NCBI RefSeq assembly: GCF_037389425.1
Contig: NZ_JBBHKR010000057.1
Location: 1-56,537 of the forward strand
DNA length: 56,537 bases
DNA from: Stygiolobus sp037389425
Lineage (GTDB): Archaea; Thermoproteota; Thermoprotei_A; Sulfolobales; Sulfolobaceae
Reading direction: 5' to 3'
A program made the position numbers and the translations under genes. Under the pieces are notes generated by a model. The model ran no database searches, was not told the origin of the DNA, and saw nothing but the letters and a program-made list of their open reading frames with translations. Of this stretch, positions 28,704-37,685 are shown in pieces. The first letter of the stretch is position 1; every line of letters starts with the position of its first letter.

Positions 28704-29221
28704 TCCTCAACCCTCCTTAACAATCTGTACAAAAAAGTTAAGATTGGGGGAATTAAGAGGGCTATCATGTGGAAAGGAGATATTATAATAGCTGCCCCTG
28801 AAAGGATATACGACGCAACTAGAACGTATTCTAAGGATTCCTCTTTCAAGAACCTTATTGTAGCGATTAACTGGCTTCCGATGAAAGATATGTATACACC
28901 TACAAGGAAAGCTGGGAAATTAGACAAGACGGGGATGTAAAAAGAGAGTAGAAATAGGACGTAAAGTACTAAAAGAGAAACTGCGTAAGTCAGCTTAACT
29001 ATGAAGGGAAACTTTCTGACTATTAACCTATGAGAGTTTAGTGTCTTGACATACGGGTACACAAACCTACTCATCCTTAAAGAGATAAACACGTATATTG
29101 TAGAAAATAATAGTATGCTGATGTTAAAAGTGAGAGGGTTTGAGACAAGGCTTGTGAGTAAGAAAGTAGTAAGACTTCCAAGCCCTATAAAATCTAATAC
29201 TATCTTTGCCACGTTAAGCAT
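28694..29221 (-). CDS. Membrane protein co-encoded with the regulator
   Basis: 175 residues with five hydrophobic segments: 'LGSLTTFLLTSLV', 'ISILLFSTIYVFISL', 'FIVKLTYAVSLLVLYVLFLL', 'FLVGVYISFIGSQLIATI', 'ASYILSGAAIIISPFHMIALLIPP'. No catalytic motif. Small membrane proteins paired with ArsR/PadR-type regulators are common in Sulfolobales and may sense membrane state for the regulator, but nothing here proves that. ATG 29221. Confidence 0.7.
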   Translation of the reverse strand: MLNVAKIVLDFIGLGSLTTFLLTSLVSNPLTFNISILLFSTIYVFISLRMSRFVYPYVKTLNSHRLIVRKFPFIVKLTYAVSLLVLYVLFLLSFYIPVLSNFPAFLVGVYISFIGSQLIATIRFLKEESLEYVLVASYILSGAAIIISPFHMIALLIPPILTFLYRLLRRVEEWS

Positions 29222-29434
29222 AACGCGATGATAAATGTTCTGACTTATTTCTAGGGACTTTTGAATATCTATCTCCTTGCTGGTGATAATTCTTTCACCT
29301 CATACTTAATTTTCTCATCGGACATTTTAAACTTAGACTAAGGTTAAGGTTTTTTAACTTCACTCGAAGTCCAACAACTAAACCAGCAACCAACCCAGCA
29401 TGCTATATATACATCTTTTCCCCTCGCTTTCCTA

Positions 29435-30073
29435 TTACATTTTATCACCTTCAACAAGCTCACCGTTAACTATCGTATAAACCATCACTTCCTTCTTATT
29501 ATCATGTAACATCTTGATTAGCTCCTTCTGCTGTGTCACAATTATACCCTCGTTTACCTTTTCACGTAATAACGATATCACCTTATCCCTCCTAGTAACG
29601 TCGACATTCTCTACAGGCTCGTCGATGGTGACTATTTTAGGCCTCGTAAAAAGTGCCAGTGCTAACGATACTAAACTCCTCTGCCCAGTAGACATCTTAT
29701 ACATTGGCTTGTGTATCACCTTTCTGTCTACGTTTAGGTAGTCCAAGATGTTTGTGAACTCTTTCAAATCTCCGCCCTTTATCTCCGCTATTATTTTCGC
29801 AGTATCCCATGCGGAATTACCTATGGTGTACACCTCTTGAAGGTTTGTGGAGTATTCTGAAACTCCCTTAGCACTCCTGACCTCCTTGCCGTTTATCTTA
29901 ATTGAACCCTTGTATGGGATTATCCCAGATATAGCTCTTAACAAAGTAGTTTTGCCGGAACCATTAGGACCTAGTATTACACACAATTGGTTGTCTAGTT
30001 TTAAGTTAATGTTTTTTAAGACCGTAAAATCCTCGAAAACGACAGATAAACCTTTGATCTCCAACATTACCAC
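29435..30073 (-). CDS. ABC transporter ATP-binding protein with Gln at the H-loop
   Basis: 212 residues: Walker A 'GPNGSGKTT', signature 'KMSTGQRSLVSLALAL', Walker B 'IVTIDEPVENVD'. The H-loop position, usually an His after the switch strand, reads 'GIIVTQQKE', i.e. Gln. ABC proteins with this change can have altered hydrolysis. GTG 30073 or ATG 30067 starts; a strong GGAGGAGGT lies about 9 bases before the ATG, and the ATG overlaps the permease stop (TAATG). It pairs with the permease gene at 30067-30804, which carries a nonsense codon. Confidence 0.85.
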   Translation of the reverse strand: MVMLEIKGLSVVFEDFTVLKNINLKLDNQLCVILGPNGSGKTTLLRAISGIIPYKGSIKINGKEVRSAKGVSEYSTNLQEVYTIGNSAWDTAKIIAEIKGGDLKEFTNILDYLNVDRKVIHKPMYKMSTGQRSLVSLALALFTRPKIVTIDEPVENVDVTRRDKVISLLREKVNEGIIVTQQKELIKMLHDNKKEVMVYTIVNGELVEGDKM

Positions 30074-30804
30074 ACCACCTCCTCCAGTCTTAGTGCTTTA
30101 ATCTTCTTCAAAATCAAATTCCCTAGTAACAGTAAGACTATTGCCAGTGATGCTACTTCAACGGAGTAAAGGCTTATGGTGTCGTGGATGAGGGAGTACG
30201 AAATTATATTTTCAGCTTCGTAAAAGGGGTTAAGTGATGATGAGGCTGAAGGCGAGAGTTCTGAAATTGCTAACAATAAAAAGAAGATGTAGTAAGCGTA
30301 GTTCGACGCTTTAGCCCCAACCTTAACCAGTAGTGTTGCGGTAATCGTGAAGGTCAAGGATAAGATGAAGAGACTTGAGATTAGAGTTGAGGCTATAAAA
30401 GGTAGAATATTCTCGACCCTGATAATTTCGTAAAAATGGTTAAGTGTTAGTTTAGTTATTAACGGTGTGATAAGTGCTGCGAAAATTACCGAGTATGTGA
30501 CTGCTGAGACGAGCGAACCTAAGAACTAACTCAGGATGTAGTTAGACATTTTAAGTTTACTAAATCTCATGAAGTATGCTAATGCAGAGGACTGGTAGAC
30601 TACAGTAATGCTAAAACCTGTAGACAGACTAGCTACCAACAGTAATATCGCAACACTGTACCATATTATTCCTGCATTTATGTTTTTAATACTATTTAGT
30701 GCAAAATAAAGTCCTAATGAGTCCAGTAACATCATTCCGAGTAAATAAGATATTGCAGTTGCAGAGAACGAAAACCTCTTTATCATAGATTTCTCTAATT
30801 CCAT
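30067..30804 (-). pseudogene. ABC permease interrupted by one TAG codon
   Basis: From ATG 30804 a membrane protein reads 92 codons to 'FSKLKMSNYILS', then TAG at 30526-30528. The same frame continues without further stops through 'FLGSLVSAVTYSVIFAALI', 'ASTLISSLFILSLTFTITA' and three more helices to the end at 30067, just overlapping the ATPase start. Total 245 codons with six to seven helices, normal for a small ABC permease. One substitution (for example CAG or TGG to TAG) explains the break. Either the transporter is dead, or the stop is a sequencing error. Confidence 0.82.
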
Positions 30805-31232
30805 AATTTAAATTCAGCAAATGGTAATAAAAACGATGGATTAAGTTAAAAACTATTAACTAAACAAATTCTTTTTAATCGTGGTTTACTAATGTAGTAA
30901 AAGGTGATCAAAGTTGATGGTAATAATTACTATAGAAAATCAAACCAAAATTAATCCGATAACACTAGGTCGCTGGTGAGGAGATTATGACCTAGTTTGA
31001 AAACTCCTTACCAAAATATTAGCAGGCATTATAAAAATGGTGGAGGTACCAAGAAAATAATGATCACAGTGAGAAAGCTGGAATATTTTCACTTGTCGTC
31101 TCAAATATCTAATTATAAGAAAATTAAATAAGCATAAGAATACCGATATTTAGGTTGTTTCAAGTGTTCTCATCTCACCATCTCTCCGCTACGGGAAAAA
31201 AATTTATATGGTGACCTTTAGAGCCATTCTAC
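30805..31232. other. Intergenic region with 8-bp stem hairpin
   Basis: No coding frame seen. ACTAGGTC (30964-30971) and GACCTAGT (30989-30996) can pair with a 17-base loop; this may be a small RNA structure or an operator. At the end TTTATAT (31202-31208) is the TATA box of the gene at 31233. Confidence 0.45.
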
Positions 31233-31427
31233 ATGGATGACGAGAAGGAGGTATTTAGTAGAGATTTGCGTGAAATATACGGCGGACGACCTGCTTATGG
31301 TTACGTAATTATGATAATGATTACAACGTTAGTGTTGTTATACGTATACACCACTTTACCGATACAAGACGAGACCCCTTTTGTTTTAGTTTCATTGGTT
31401 TTATTAGTAGTTTTATTTATTTTCTAA
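31233..31427 (+). CDS. Small two-helix membrane protein
   Basis: 64 residues: a charged N-terminus ('MDDEKEVFSRDLREIYGG') and two membrane helices ('YVIMIMITTLVLLYVYTTL' and 'FVLVSLVLLVVLFIF'). A TATA box ends 25 bases before the ATG, so the gene has its own leaderless promoter, which supports it being real. Function unknown. Confidence 0.7.
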   Translation: MDDEKEVFSRDLREIYGGRPAYGYVIMIMITTLVLLYVYTTLPIQDETPFVLVSLVLLVVLFIF

Positions 31428-31501
31428 TAATGTTAATCAATTCGACAAATTATTCTATTAATATTTATATTAAAAATAATTAATAAATAATTGATACTTT
31501 A

Positions 31502-32129
31502 ATGCCAAAAGAGCCAATTTATAAGACAATGACTTCGACATTCCGATTGGAGTACTCGACTCCTTATATAACGAAACATTTAACTACTAAGACCCTGACG
31601 TTTGACCTTCCCATAAGGATTAAGAAGGTGAAATTTAGGATCCCAAGCCCGAAACTTCACGTCTTGTTCTCCAAGTATTTGATATCGTTCCTTAGTCTGA
31701 AGATATAAACGGTGTCGGTTACTTTTACGTTGTAGGACTGGGTTTTTACCCGGGGTTGATTTACGGTTTAAAAATAAATTAGGACGAAATTCATATAAAA
31801 AGGACATTCCTATAGCCGATCCAATGTATAATTGGGCACGGCTGATGTTCATTCGTGACAAAGTTGTCAGTGGTGACGTAATAAGCGAACCAGAACCAGT
31901 ATTTGAAGGTTACTTAATTAACGACTCTTTTTTGATTGCAGGGGACGGAGTAGTTGATGTTCTGAGCGAACTTTCAATACATTCAGTGATGAAGGAAGGG
32001 CCTAAAGTCGATCGCGGTGTTAATGTTGAGGAATTGGTCAATAAATACGGTTTGCTGAGGGAGGAGCTTGTCCCCAAGAAGGACCTTGTCCAGTTAGATG
32101 ATGACGAGTACGTCGAGAATTATCTATGA
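31502..32129 (+). pseudogene. Unknown gene broken by two frame changes
   Basis: Three consecutive open stretches lie in three different frames and read like one protein: 31502-31708 ('RIKKVKFRIPSPKLHVLF'), about 31700-31777 ('NGVGYFYVVGLGFYPGLIYG') and about 31775-32129 ('IADPMYNWARLMFIRDKVV', 'LINDSFLIAGDGVVDVLSEL', ending 'DDDEYVENYL'). No family recognised. The last part is acidic and globular. If the last frame is used alone from ATG 31824 it would give a 101-residue protein, so that piece could still be expressed. Confidence 0.5.
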
Positions 32130-32289
32130 TGAAATTGTTAAGGAGATAGATGTTAAGTCTTGTAGCCCAATACCGTCCTCTGACACCGTCCTTTTGGGTG
32201 TTACCAATGAGGACAATTTTGTACTTTTAAACAAAAAAAAAAAAAAAGAAATTTTATATAAACTTAAAGCATATAATATACGAAATTAA
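32098..32289 (+). CDS. Doubtful short protein overlapping the previous gene
   Basis: 63 codons from ATG 32098 in another frame than the preceding piece: 'RIIYDEIVKEIDVKSCSPIP', 'TVLLGVTNEDNFVLLNKK'. It ends in a Lys run coded by a 15-base A tract. It may be a further out-of-frame part of the broken gene before it, or a separate small gene. No family recognised; low certainty. Confidence 0.3.
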   Translation: MMTSTSRIIYDEIVKEIDVKSCSPIPSSDTVLLGVTNEDNFVLLNKKKKKEILYKLKAYNIRN

Positions 32290-32600
32290 TTCTCTTAATA
32301 CTCTTAATTAATACTTTTAATACGATGAAATTCAAGAATTTTTACAACTGATTACCTTATTGTACTCGTTGTAGAATTTCTCTTTCTTTTCCGCACAGAA
32401 TTGTATTATTCGTGTTAGTAATTTCGAATATGGAATCGTTGAAACTGTCAGACCTACATAAAGGGGTTGTGTTATACATCTGACTTAATAATACTCTTTT
32501 GTCTTGTTCAATTTTCCTACCTTAATTGTTCACGCTCCGTCTGATGCAATGTGTTCTCGAACGTAAAAGATATATCTCGCTTAGTTAATAAAAATATACT
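32290..32600. other. Intergenic region
   Basis: AT-rich, no coding frame seen. The end contains TTAATAAAAATATA before ATG 32601, probably the promoter of that gene with a leaderless start. Confidence 0.4.
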
Positions 32601-33200
32601 ATGGGTAATACCAGTAATGTAGAGAGTAAAATTATCTATTTATTGAAACTCTATAGGTCAATGAGGCTCAACGAACTATTACGCTATTTTGACCAGAAAA
32701 GTAGGGTAATCAAAGCCCTCAATTTACTTCAAGAATTAGAGGTAGTGTACAAGTTAGGTGAATACTACACACTGGGTAAAACTGGTGCATTAATGACAGA
32801 AGTATTAGCCACTTTTTCAAAGGATTCAGCGGAAATAAGCGGTAGTTTTATTAAGATAAACGACGTGAAGGAACTTAGTTTTGAGGTTTATCACGATTAC
32901 AGTATTTGGGAATTAAAAGAGCTTGAAATTAAAGGCGATAAATTCAAGGCTATTTTAGGGAGGGATAAAAGGAGGATTTCCATAAAGATAACTTCTGTTA
33001 TGCTCCCTTATCCGGCTTTAAAATTAAAAATCGTCCCGAACTTTACTCCGGGTTGTAAGGGAGAGGCGACAGCTTTAGTATTTCCGCTAGGGTATAAATT
33101 AATTTTTACAGATGTTTGTGAGTGGGAAGGGGTAAAGGCAGGAATCTATTATTACTGCCTAGATAAATTAAACCCGCTCATAGCACTCCCTAAAGAGTAA
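32601..33200 (+). CDS. HTH-domain protein of unknown function
   Basis: 199 residues. The N-terminal 70 residues look like a winged helix: 'VESKIIYLLKLYRSMRLNELL', 'RYFDQKSRVIKALNLLQELEV', 'VYKLGEYYTLGKTG'. The C-terminal ~120 residues are beta-rich ('DKFKAILGRDKRRISIKIT', 'GEATALVFPLGYKLIF') with two cysteines ('PGCKGEA', 'DVCEWEG') and may bind a ligand. A TATA-like stretch ends shortly before the ATG. Followed after 80 bases by another orphan gene on the same strand; I cannot say if they cooperate. Confidence 0.7.
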   Translation: MGNTSNVESKIIYLLKLYRSMRLNELLRYFDQKSRVIKALNLLQELEVVYKLGEYYTLGKTGALMTEVLATFSKDSAEISGSFIKINDVKELSFEVYHDYSIWELKELEIKGDKFKAILGRDKRRISIKITSVMLPYPALKLKIVPNFTPGCKGEATALVFPLGYKLIFTDVCEWEGVKAGIYYYCLDKLNPLIALPKE

Positions 33201-33279
33201 AGTGAAACACTGGTAATAAAAAGTTTAGAGAGCTGGTCTCGTCGGTAAACCTTATATGTTTTCATAATAAGGTAATCCA

Positions 33280-33999
33280 GTGGATCTGGCAGATAAGGTG
33301 CTTCCTTACTTAAGGAACAAGAGTGATTTACCAAAAGTGATGGATCATATCAATAGTAGAACTAATGTCGTAAATATGAGGCTAAGAAACGTAACCAAAA
33401 TTGCTCATTATCCTGACGGATATGCTGAAATTACTTCTAAATGGGTCGCATTGACTCTTAAAGACACTGATTCCGCACAGCCCTCCCTGACTATTACTGT
33501 TCCAGCGAGAGAGGTTAACATATTAGATTATTCCTTAGAGGTCAAGATCGATAAAAAGAAGATTAATGTAACACCTACTATAAACGTTTTTTCAAACAAG
33601 AAAGGCTATGTAACGATCTTCATTAAGTCGTCCCCTTTCTCCAAAAAGAGAGGAGATATAAATGAAGTCTCAGTAAAATTATCCTTATTTAATCCCATAT
33701 TTACACCAAATAACCTTAAGGAGTTCCTGCGAGAGGTTGACGGGAAGGATTTCATCATCGATGCTGTAACCGTAACAGATGTATTTTGGGTGATCAGTGA
33801 AAGTTATATAACGTGTTATAAGGGATTCAACTTCAGAGGGGGGTTTTACTTTGAGGTACCATTAGAAACTGACTTGAATAAACTATCTATAAATCAGTTG
33901 GAGACGTATAAGAAGGGAGAAATTAATAACGCTGAATGTTACAGCCTAGAGCTCTACTTACCGGAAATGAAAATTTACGGTTATGTTTTACTCCTTTGA
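33280..33999 (+). CDS. Protein of unknown function
   Basis: 239 residues from a GTG start ('DLADKVLPYLRNKSDLPKV'). No signal peptide or membrane helix. A helical N-terminus, then beta-rich sequence ('GYAEITSKWVALTLKD', 'LEVKIDKKKINVTPTINVF', 'GYVTIFIKSS'). The C-terminal half pairs strands 'DFIIDAVTVTDVFWVISES' and 'GGFYFEVPLET'. It is similar in style to the C-terminal part of the preceding gene's product but I cannot show homology. A TATA-like CTTATATG lies about 25 bases before the GTG. Confidence 0.65.
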   Translation: MDLADKVLPYLRNKSDLPKVMDHINSRTNVVNMRLRNVTKIAHYPDGYAEITSKWVALTLKDTDSAQPSLTITVPAREVNILDYSLEVKIDKKKINVTPTINVFSNKKGYVTIFIKSSPFSKKRGDINEVSVKLSLFNPIFTPNNLKEFLREVDGKDFIIDAVTVTDVFWVISESYITCYKGFNFRGGFYFEVPLETDLNKLSINQLETYKKGEINNAECYSLELYLPEMKIYGYVLLL

Positions 34000-34089
34000 A
34001 TAAACGCTCTTTTCAATATGTATAAATTGCTGGGAATACATGTCTTACAGATTCGTAAATCTTATAATTTACGCCGGTAATCATTAATT

Positions 34090-34349
34090 ATGCCAACAAT
34101 AAGTATAAGGATTGACAAAAGTTAAAGAAGAAGATGGACGAGCTAAGCCTCATAAACTGGAGCGAAGTAATAAGGAGAAAAATAGAGGAAGTAGTCGAGG
34201 AAGAAGAAAGAAAAAGGATGGAAAAGAAAAAGAAGGACCTAAAAAGGATTGTTGATGCCTCATTGAGGTCTTATGAGTTCTTCCTTAATTACGGGGGTAA
34301 AAGGTCTGAAGAGACGATTAGGGAATGGCGTGACAAGAATTGGCAGTAG
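34090..34349 (+). pseudogene. vapB: VapB-type antitoxin with a one-base frameshift
   Basis: ATG 34090 reads 'MPTISIRIDKS' and stops. With one more A in the AAAA run at about 34120 the frame becomes 'RIDKKLKKKMDELSLINWSE' and continues to the stop at 34349, giving a complete 86-residue ribbon-helix-helix antitoxin with a long charged helix ('VEEEERKRMEKKKKDL'). A TATA box (CTTATAATT) is about 25 bases before ATG 34090, confirming it as the natural start. Translation could otherwise only begin at ATG 34134, which lacks the DNA-binding strand. The downstream toxin gene overlaps its end by 10 bases. Confidence 0.82.
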
Positions 34350-34765
34350 TTGACGCTTCAGTCGTTATAAAATGGTTTGCTAACGAGCAAAACAGTGAAG
34401 AAGCTTTATTGCTCAAAGAGGCTTACGCAAAAGGTTTAGAAGATTTATTCGCTCCATGTATTTTACCATTCGAGGTATTGAATGGGCTAAAGTACACATA
34501 CAACCTGGGCGAGAGGGAACTTAAAGAAGTAAGTAGAATACTCTCTGACTTCCAGATAACGCTTTACGATATCGAAAGTATGCGAGATGAAGTTGTGACG
34601 ATTTCTCAAACTTACGGTATTTCAATCTACGATTCAGCTTACGTAGCTTTAGGTAAGTTGTTAGGAGACTAAGTTTATACAGCTGACGAGAAACTACTGA
34701 GGAAAGTCAGGGAATTACCTTTTGTACTTCACATAAGGGATTTCAAGATACCAGAGAAATCGTAG
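34340..34765 (+). pseudogene. vapC: VapC-type PIN toxin with one nonsense codon
   Basis: From ATG 34340: 'MAVVDASVVIKWFANE' (first Asp), 'FAPCILPFEVLNGLKY' (Glu), 'GISIYDSAYVALGKLLGD' (Asp), then TAA at 34670-34672. The same frame continues 'VYTADEKLLRKVRELPF' with the last conserved acidic position and ends naturally at 34765. GAA to TAA is the simplest change. The toxin thus lacks its last 30 residues including the fourth acidic residue. Loss of toxin activity together with a frameshifted antitoxin is what one expects of a decaying pair. Confidence 0.85.
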
Positions 34766-35163
34766 TTCGGGTTGTTAAGCATTTGCTGAAATATATCAAA
34801 TTCTCTAAATTCACTGTAATAGTAAGTGAGTGAATTCATTTATTAGTATGCTAGCTTGAAAATCTTTTGACATAGTTTTTGAGTTTCGTCATCAAAATAA
34901 TTTTGTTTTTAAACCCTTACAGAGGATTTTCCGAAGGATATTTTAATTAGTTTTCGTAACAAACTGATGACAATATGCAATAGGAGAGGTGAGGAGACGA
35001 TATAACTGAAGAGTATACAGTTATATTCACTTTGGTTCTCGACAGCTAGAATAAACACTTTAATATTAACGTTTAGAGTGTATTAAACAATTTCATTCAC
35101 CTTGATGTAGGAGATAAGGTGAACAACGACTTAACCCATCTCAGTATTTGAGTATTACTGGCG
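34766..35163. other. Intergenic region
   Basis: No coding frame or clear structure recognised. AT-rich, between a decayed toxin gene and a tnpB relic; probably contains further decayed mobile-element sequence from about 35100. Confidence 0.35.
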
Positions 35164-35343
35164 TTGTGTGGGAGGTGTTTGGACAGCAAAAATTCTAAGC
35201 TTAGGCATAGGATTCATCAATGGAGTGTTATTAAATTCGTGAAAATGTTGAAACACAACCAATTGAAGTTCTCGAGGTTTCAGATGCTTATACTTCCTCC
35301 ATTAATCCCTTTAAAAGGTGAGAGGTTAATCTTCATCAGTAAA
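35164..35343 (+). pseudogene. Internal relic of a TnpB (IS200/IS605) gene
   Basis: One frame reads 'LRHRIHQWSVIKFVKMLKH' and the next frame 'IEVLEVSDAYTSSINPFKR'. Together they match the TnpB segment before the zinc finger, where '-KLRRRIHQWS-IKFVKMLKH-A' is followed by 'EVSDAYTSS-NP'. A frameshift at about 35260 separates them and both ends are missing. Non-functional; one of three TnpB traces in this window (6959 and probably 54684 are the others). Confidence 0.65.
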
Positions 35344-35431
35344 CATTAGGTTAAATCTAGTTTATTAGATTCATAGAAGAATAAGCTCTCTTCCCACTAG
35401 CTGATTTTGACATAAGGACAGCTATACTCTT

Positions 35432-35821
35432 CTACGAATCTAATGTGAAATTACAAGGATCTATTCTTACCTTGAAATCCTTATCTGCTGATATTATCTT
35501 AGCATTGGATTTCTTTGAAACTATATAATGCAATGAATCATAAGGAGATAGTGAGAGATCTTTTGTAACTTCTACTATATCCTCTTGCTTAAAATCTACA
35601 ATCCTAATTGGTAGCGGCAGTATGGCTAAAATCTCATCTTCAATGTCCTTAGCACCTAATTTCCTTAACGCATTGACTACCCCTAGTAGAATTATATTGT
35701 CTATGATAGCCTGCATTTTCTTTTCGTAAATTTTCTTTATTATATCTTGACAACACTTACCATATTTTCTACCCCTTATTTTAGCGTAAACGAAGACATT
35801 ACTATCTATAAAATAATTTAT
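35432..35821 (-). CDS. vapC: VapC-type PIN toxin with apparent ATA start
   Basis: 129 residues if begun at ATA 35819-35821: 'NYFIDSNVFVYAKIRG' holds the first PIN Asp, and 'LSLSPYDSLHYIVSKK' and 'AKIISADKDFKV' the later acidic positions. No ATG, GTG or TTG is available before the first conserved Asp. The normal place of the start codon, overlapping the antitoxin stop as ATGA or ATAA, is ATA here. The next ATG (35716) would give a 94-residue protein without the first catalytic Asp. Either AUA is used for coupled initiation, or the toxin is inactive by a start-codon mutation. Confidence 0.7.
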   Translation of the reverse strand: MNYFIDSNVFVYAKIRGRKYGKCCQDIIKKIYEKKMQAIIDNIILLGVVNALRKLGAKDIEDEILAILPLPIRIVDFKQEDIVEVTKDLSLSPYDSLHYIVSKKSNAKIISADKDFKVRIDPCNFTLDS

Positions 35822-36045
35822 TCTTCACCTAACTCATCGACTTTCTCTGGTGGAATTTCTTCCTTTATTTCTTCCTTACCAATAAGAACTTCTAACGGAT
35901 TCTTAACTTTTTTCACCTTCCTTCTTAATAGAATCTCATTATCATTTAGCGCTATAACCTCAAACTCTTCATTAGGCTTCAAATTAATCTTCTCCCTAAC
36001 CTCTTTCGGTATAGTCACTTGGAATTTATCAGTTACCTTTACCAT
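35818..36045 (-). CDS. vapB: AbrB/SpoVT-type antitoxin
   Basis: 75 residues: 'KVTDKFQVTIPKEVREKINL' and 'PNEEFEVIALNDNEILLRR' form the swapped-hairpin AbrB DNA-binding domain. An acidic C-terminal tail ('KEEIKEEIPPEKVDELGEE') follows that would bind the toxin. It is the first gene of a toxin-antitoxin operon and overlaps the toxin start by 4 bases. Promoter-like AT-rich sequence with GTATACATATAC lies just upstream of ATG 36045. Confidence 0.88.
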   Translation of the reverse strand: MVKVTDKFQVTIPKEVREKINLKPNEEFEVIALNDNEILLRRKVKKVKNPLEVLIGKEEIKEEIPPEKVDELGEE

Positions 36046-36627
36046 AATTGAGTATATGTATACGTAATATTAAAATTTTTATAAATTGTAATTTCTTAAC
36101 TCTCTGATCTATCATAATTTGAAAATATATTTAATGCTTACTCGTTAGATAATCCCATGAAGGGAAGATAACGATTATTCCTCTATACTCCATTAATATA
36201 GATGAAAAGAGATATCACCAAGAATATTTTTAGAAAAACTGATATTTTAAAGAAAGAAGTTATACATCTCTTTCACGAGGTATGCATCCCAACCCACATT
36301 TTTATAATAAAACGATAAGGAAGGGCTTTCAATTTAACCAATCTGAAAAGGTCTGTATTTACTAGAACTATTTGAACTAAATTGACTTTTATTTTTGAAA
36401 ATATGTTAGGAACTAGACTTTCATTATTATAAATATAAAAAACAAACAACAATAGGAAGATCATTAAACCACTCCTTGCGCAAATTTAAACTCTCAGAGA
36501 GGAAGATGTTTGTGTATGTTTGAATCGAATTTAATATCATGTCTCAGACTTTCATAAGGAGGTAGAGTAAAAAATCATCATTAATGTTACGAATTAATTT
36601 ATTAGTTTAGAACGAGAAGTATAGACA
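36046..36627. other. Intergenic region, promoter of the DUF973 gene
   Basis: No convincing gene; a minus-strand frame (36273-36464) is AT-rich and featureless. At the end AATTTATTAG at about 36594-36604 is a TATA box about 25 bases before ATG 36628. Confidence 0.4.
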
Positions 36628-37641
36628 ATGAGTTACAACCCTGAACTACCAGGACTGGAAAAGTTGAAAAAAGGGTCACTTTATTACATCTTCTCCGCGT
36701 TTCTAGCAGTAATTTTCACAGTGTTATTCATTGTGGCTATATTCATAGGGGAGACTTTCGGGACTACCACTGTTACATTGTCTAATGTTACATTATCTAA
36801 CTCTACCTCAGTTCCGACGAATTCTTCCAATTTAGCTGCACTTTCATTATTCAGTATAGCCGGAATTCTATTCATAGTAGCACTGATAATCGAAATTTTG
36901 GGTATAATTAATTTGAGGTCAGGTTTTTCTTTACTTTCTGGTATAATTCAAGATATAAGTGTGGGTAAGACTGGGACTACTTTGTGGATAATTACAGCAC
37001 TATTATCTTTCTTATTACCAGTGTTATTAGTAGCCATCGGTATAGGAATCTCATTCAGCACTGGTTCTACTTTATCTGGTATAGTAGGCGCGACATTTCT
37101 CGTCTACGTAATAGACGGCGTGATCTTCGTATTAGGAATTATAGCTAACATCTTGGTCGGTATAGCTTTTTATAAGCTCGGAAGCGTATATAGTTCATCT
37201 ACAGTCAAGGTCGGAGGGATCCTTATAGCAACATCAATCTTAGCATTCATAGGGTTTATATTGACTTACGTCGGACTAGGAGAGGTAATAAGGAGAGTTA
37301 AGAGCGGGATAAGCGTTACGCAAAGCTGGAGTAATCCACCTACCAATATCCCGATAGCAATTTACCAGACACAGCCTTACGGTACCATAAGCCCCAACGG
37401 TATTCTCACATTTCAAGTGTATTCCACTGCCCCAGCTACACTACTTTCAGCCACTATTGAAGGCTTGAACTTCAGTACAAGCACGTTTAACCCTCAGTTT
37501 GTCCCAGCAAATCAAAACACTAACGTAATGGCTTACTTTAACACTTTACCTATAACTCAAGGTGCTATGTACAGAATAGTTATTACAGCATCTGTAAACG
37601 GGACGATAATGAGATTTGTAGTTAACGCTTTGGGAACTTGA
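36628..37641 (+). CDS. DUF973-family membrane protein
   Basis: 337 residues. The opening 'PELPGLEKLKKGSLYYIFS' and the run of five membrane helices with 'EILGIINLRSGF' between them are typical of the DUF973 family, which is expanded in Sulfolobales and of unknown function. A short Asn/Thr/Ser-rich outer loop lies between helices 1 and 2. The last ~100 residues after 'GLGEVIRRVKSGI' form a beta-rich domain ('GTISPNGILTFQVYSTAP'), probably outside the membrane. A leaderless promoter precedes it. No partner gene is evident. Confidence 0.82.
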   Translation: MSYNPELPGLEKLKKGSLYYIFSAFLAVIFTVLFIVAIFIGETFGTTTVTLSNVTLSNSTSVPTNSSNLAALSLFSIAGILFIVALIIEILGIINLRSGFSLLSGIIQDISVGKTGTTLWIITALLSFLLPVLLVAIGIGISFSTGSTLSGIVGATFLVYVIDGVIFVLGIIANILVGIAFYKLGSVYSSSTVKVGGILIATSILAFIGFILTYVGLGEVIRRVKSGISVTQSWSNPPTNIPIAIYQTQPYGTISPNGILTFQVYSTAPATLLSATIEGLNFSTSTFNPQFVPANQNTNVMAYFNTLPITQGAMYRIVITASVNGTIMRFVVNALGT

Positions 37642-37685
37642 TATGCAATAAACCCTTATTTATCACTTCTTTTTTCTCACTTCTT

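Noticed and set aside
31580..31861. Minus-strand frame of 93 codons
   Set aside because: Opposite strand of the broken plus-strand gene whose three pieces read more like protein.
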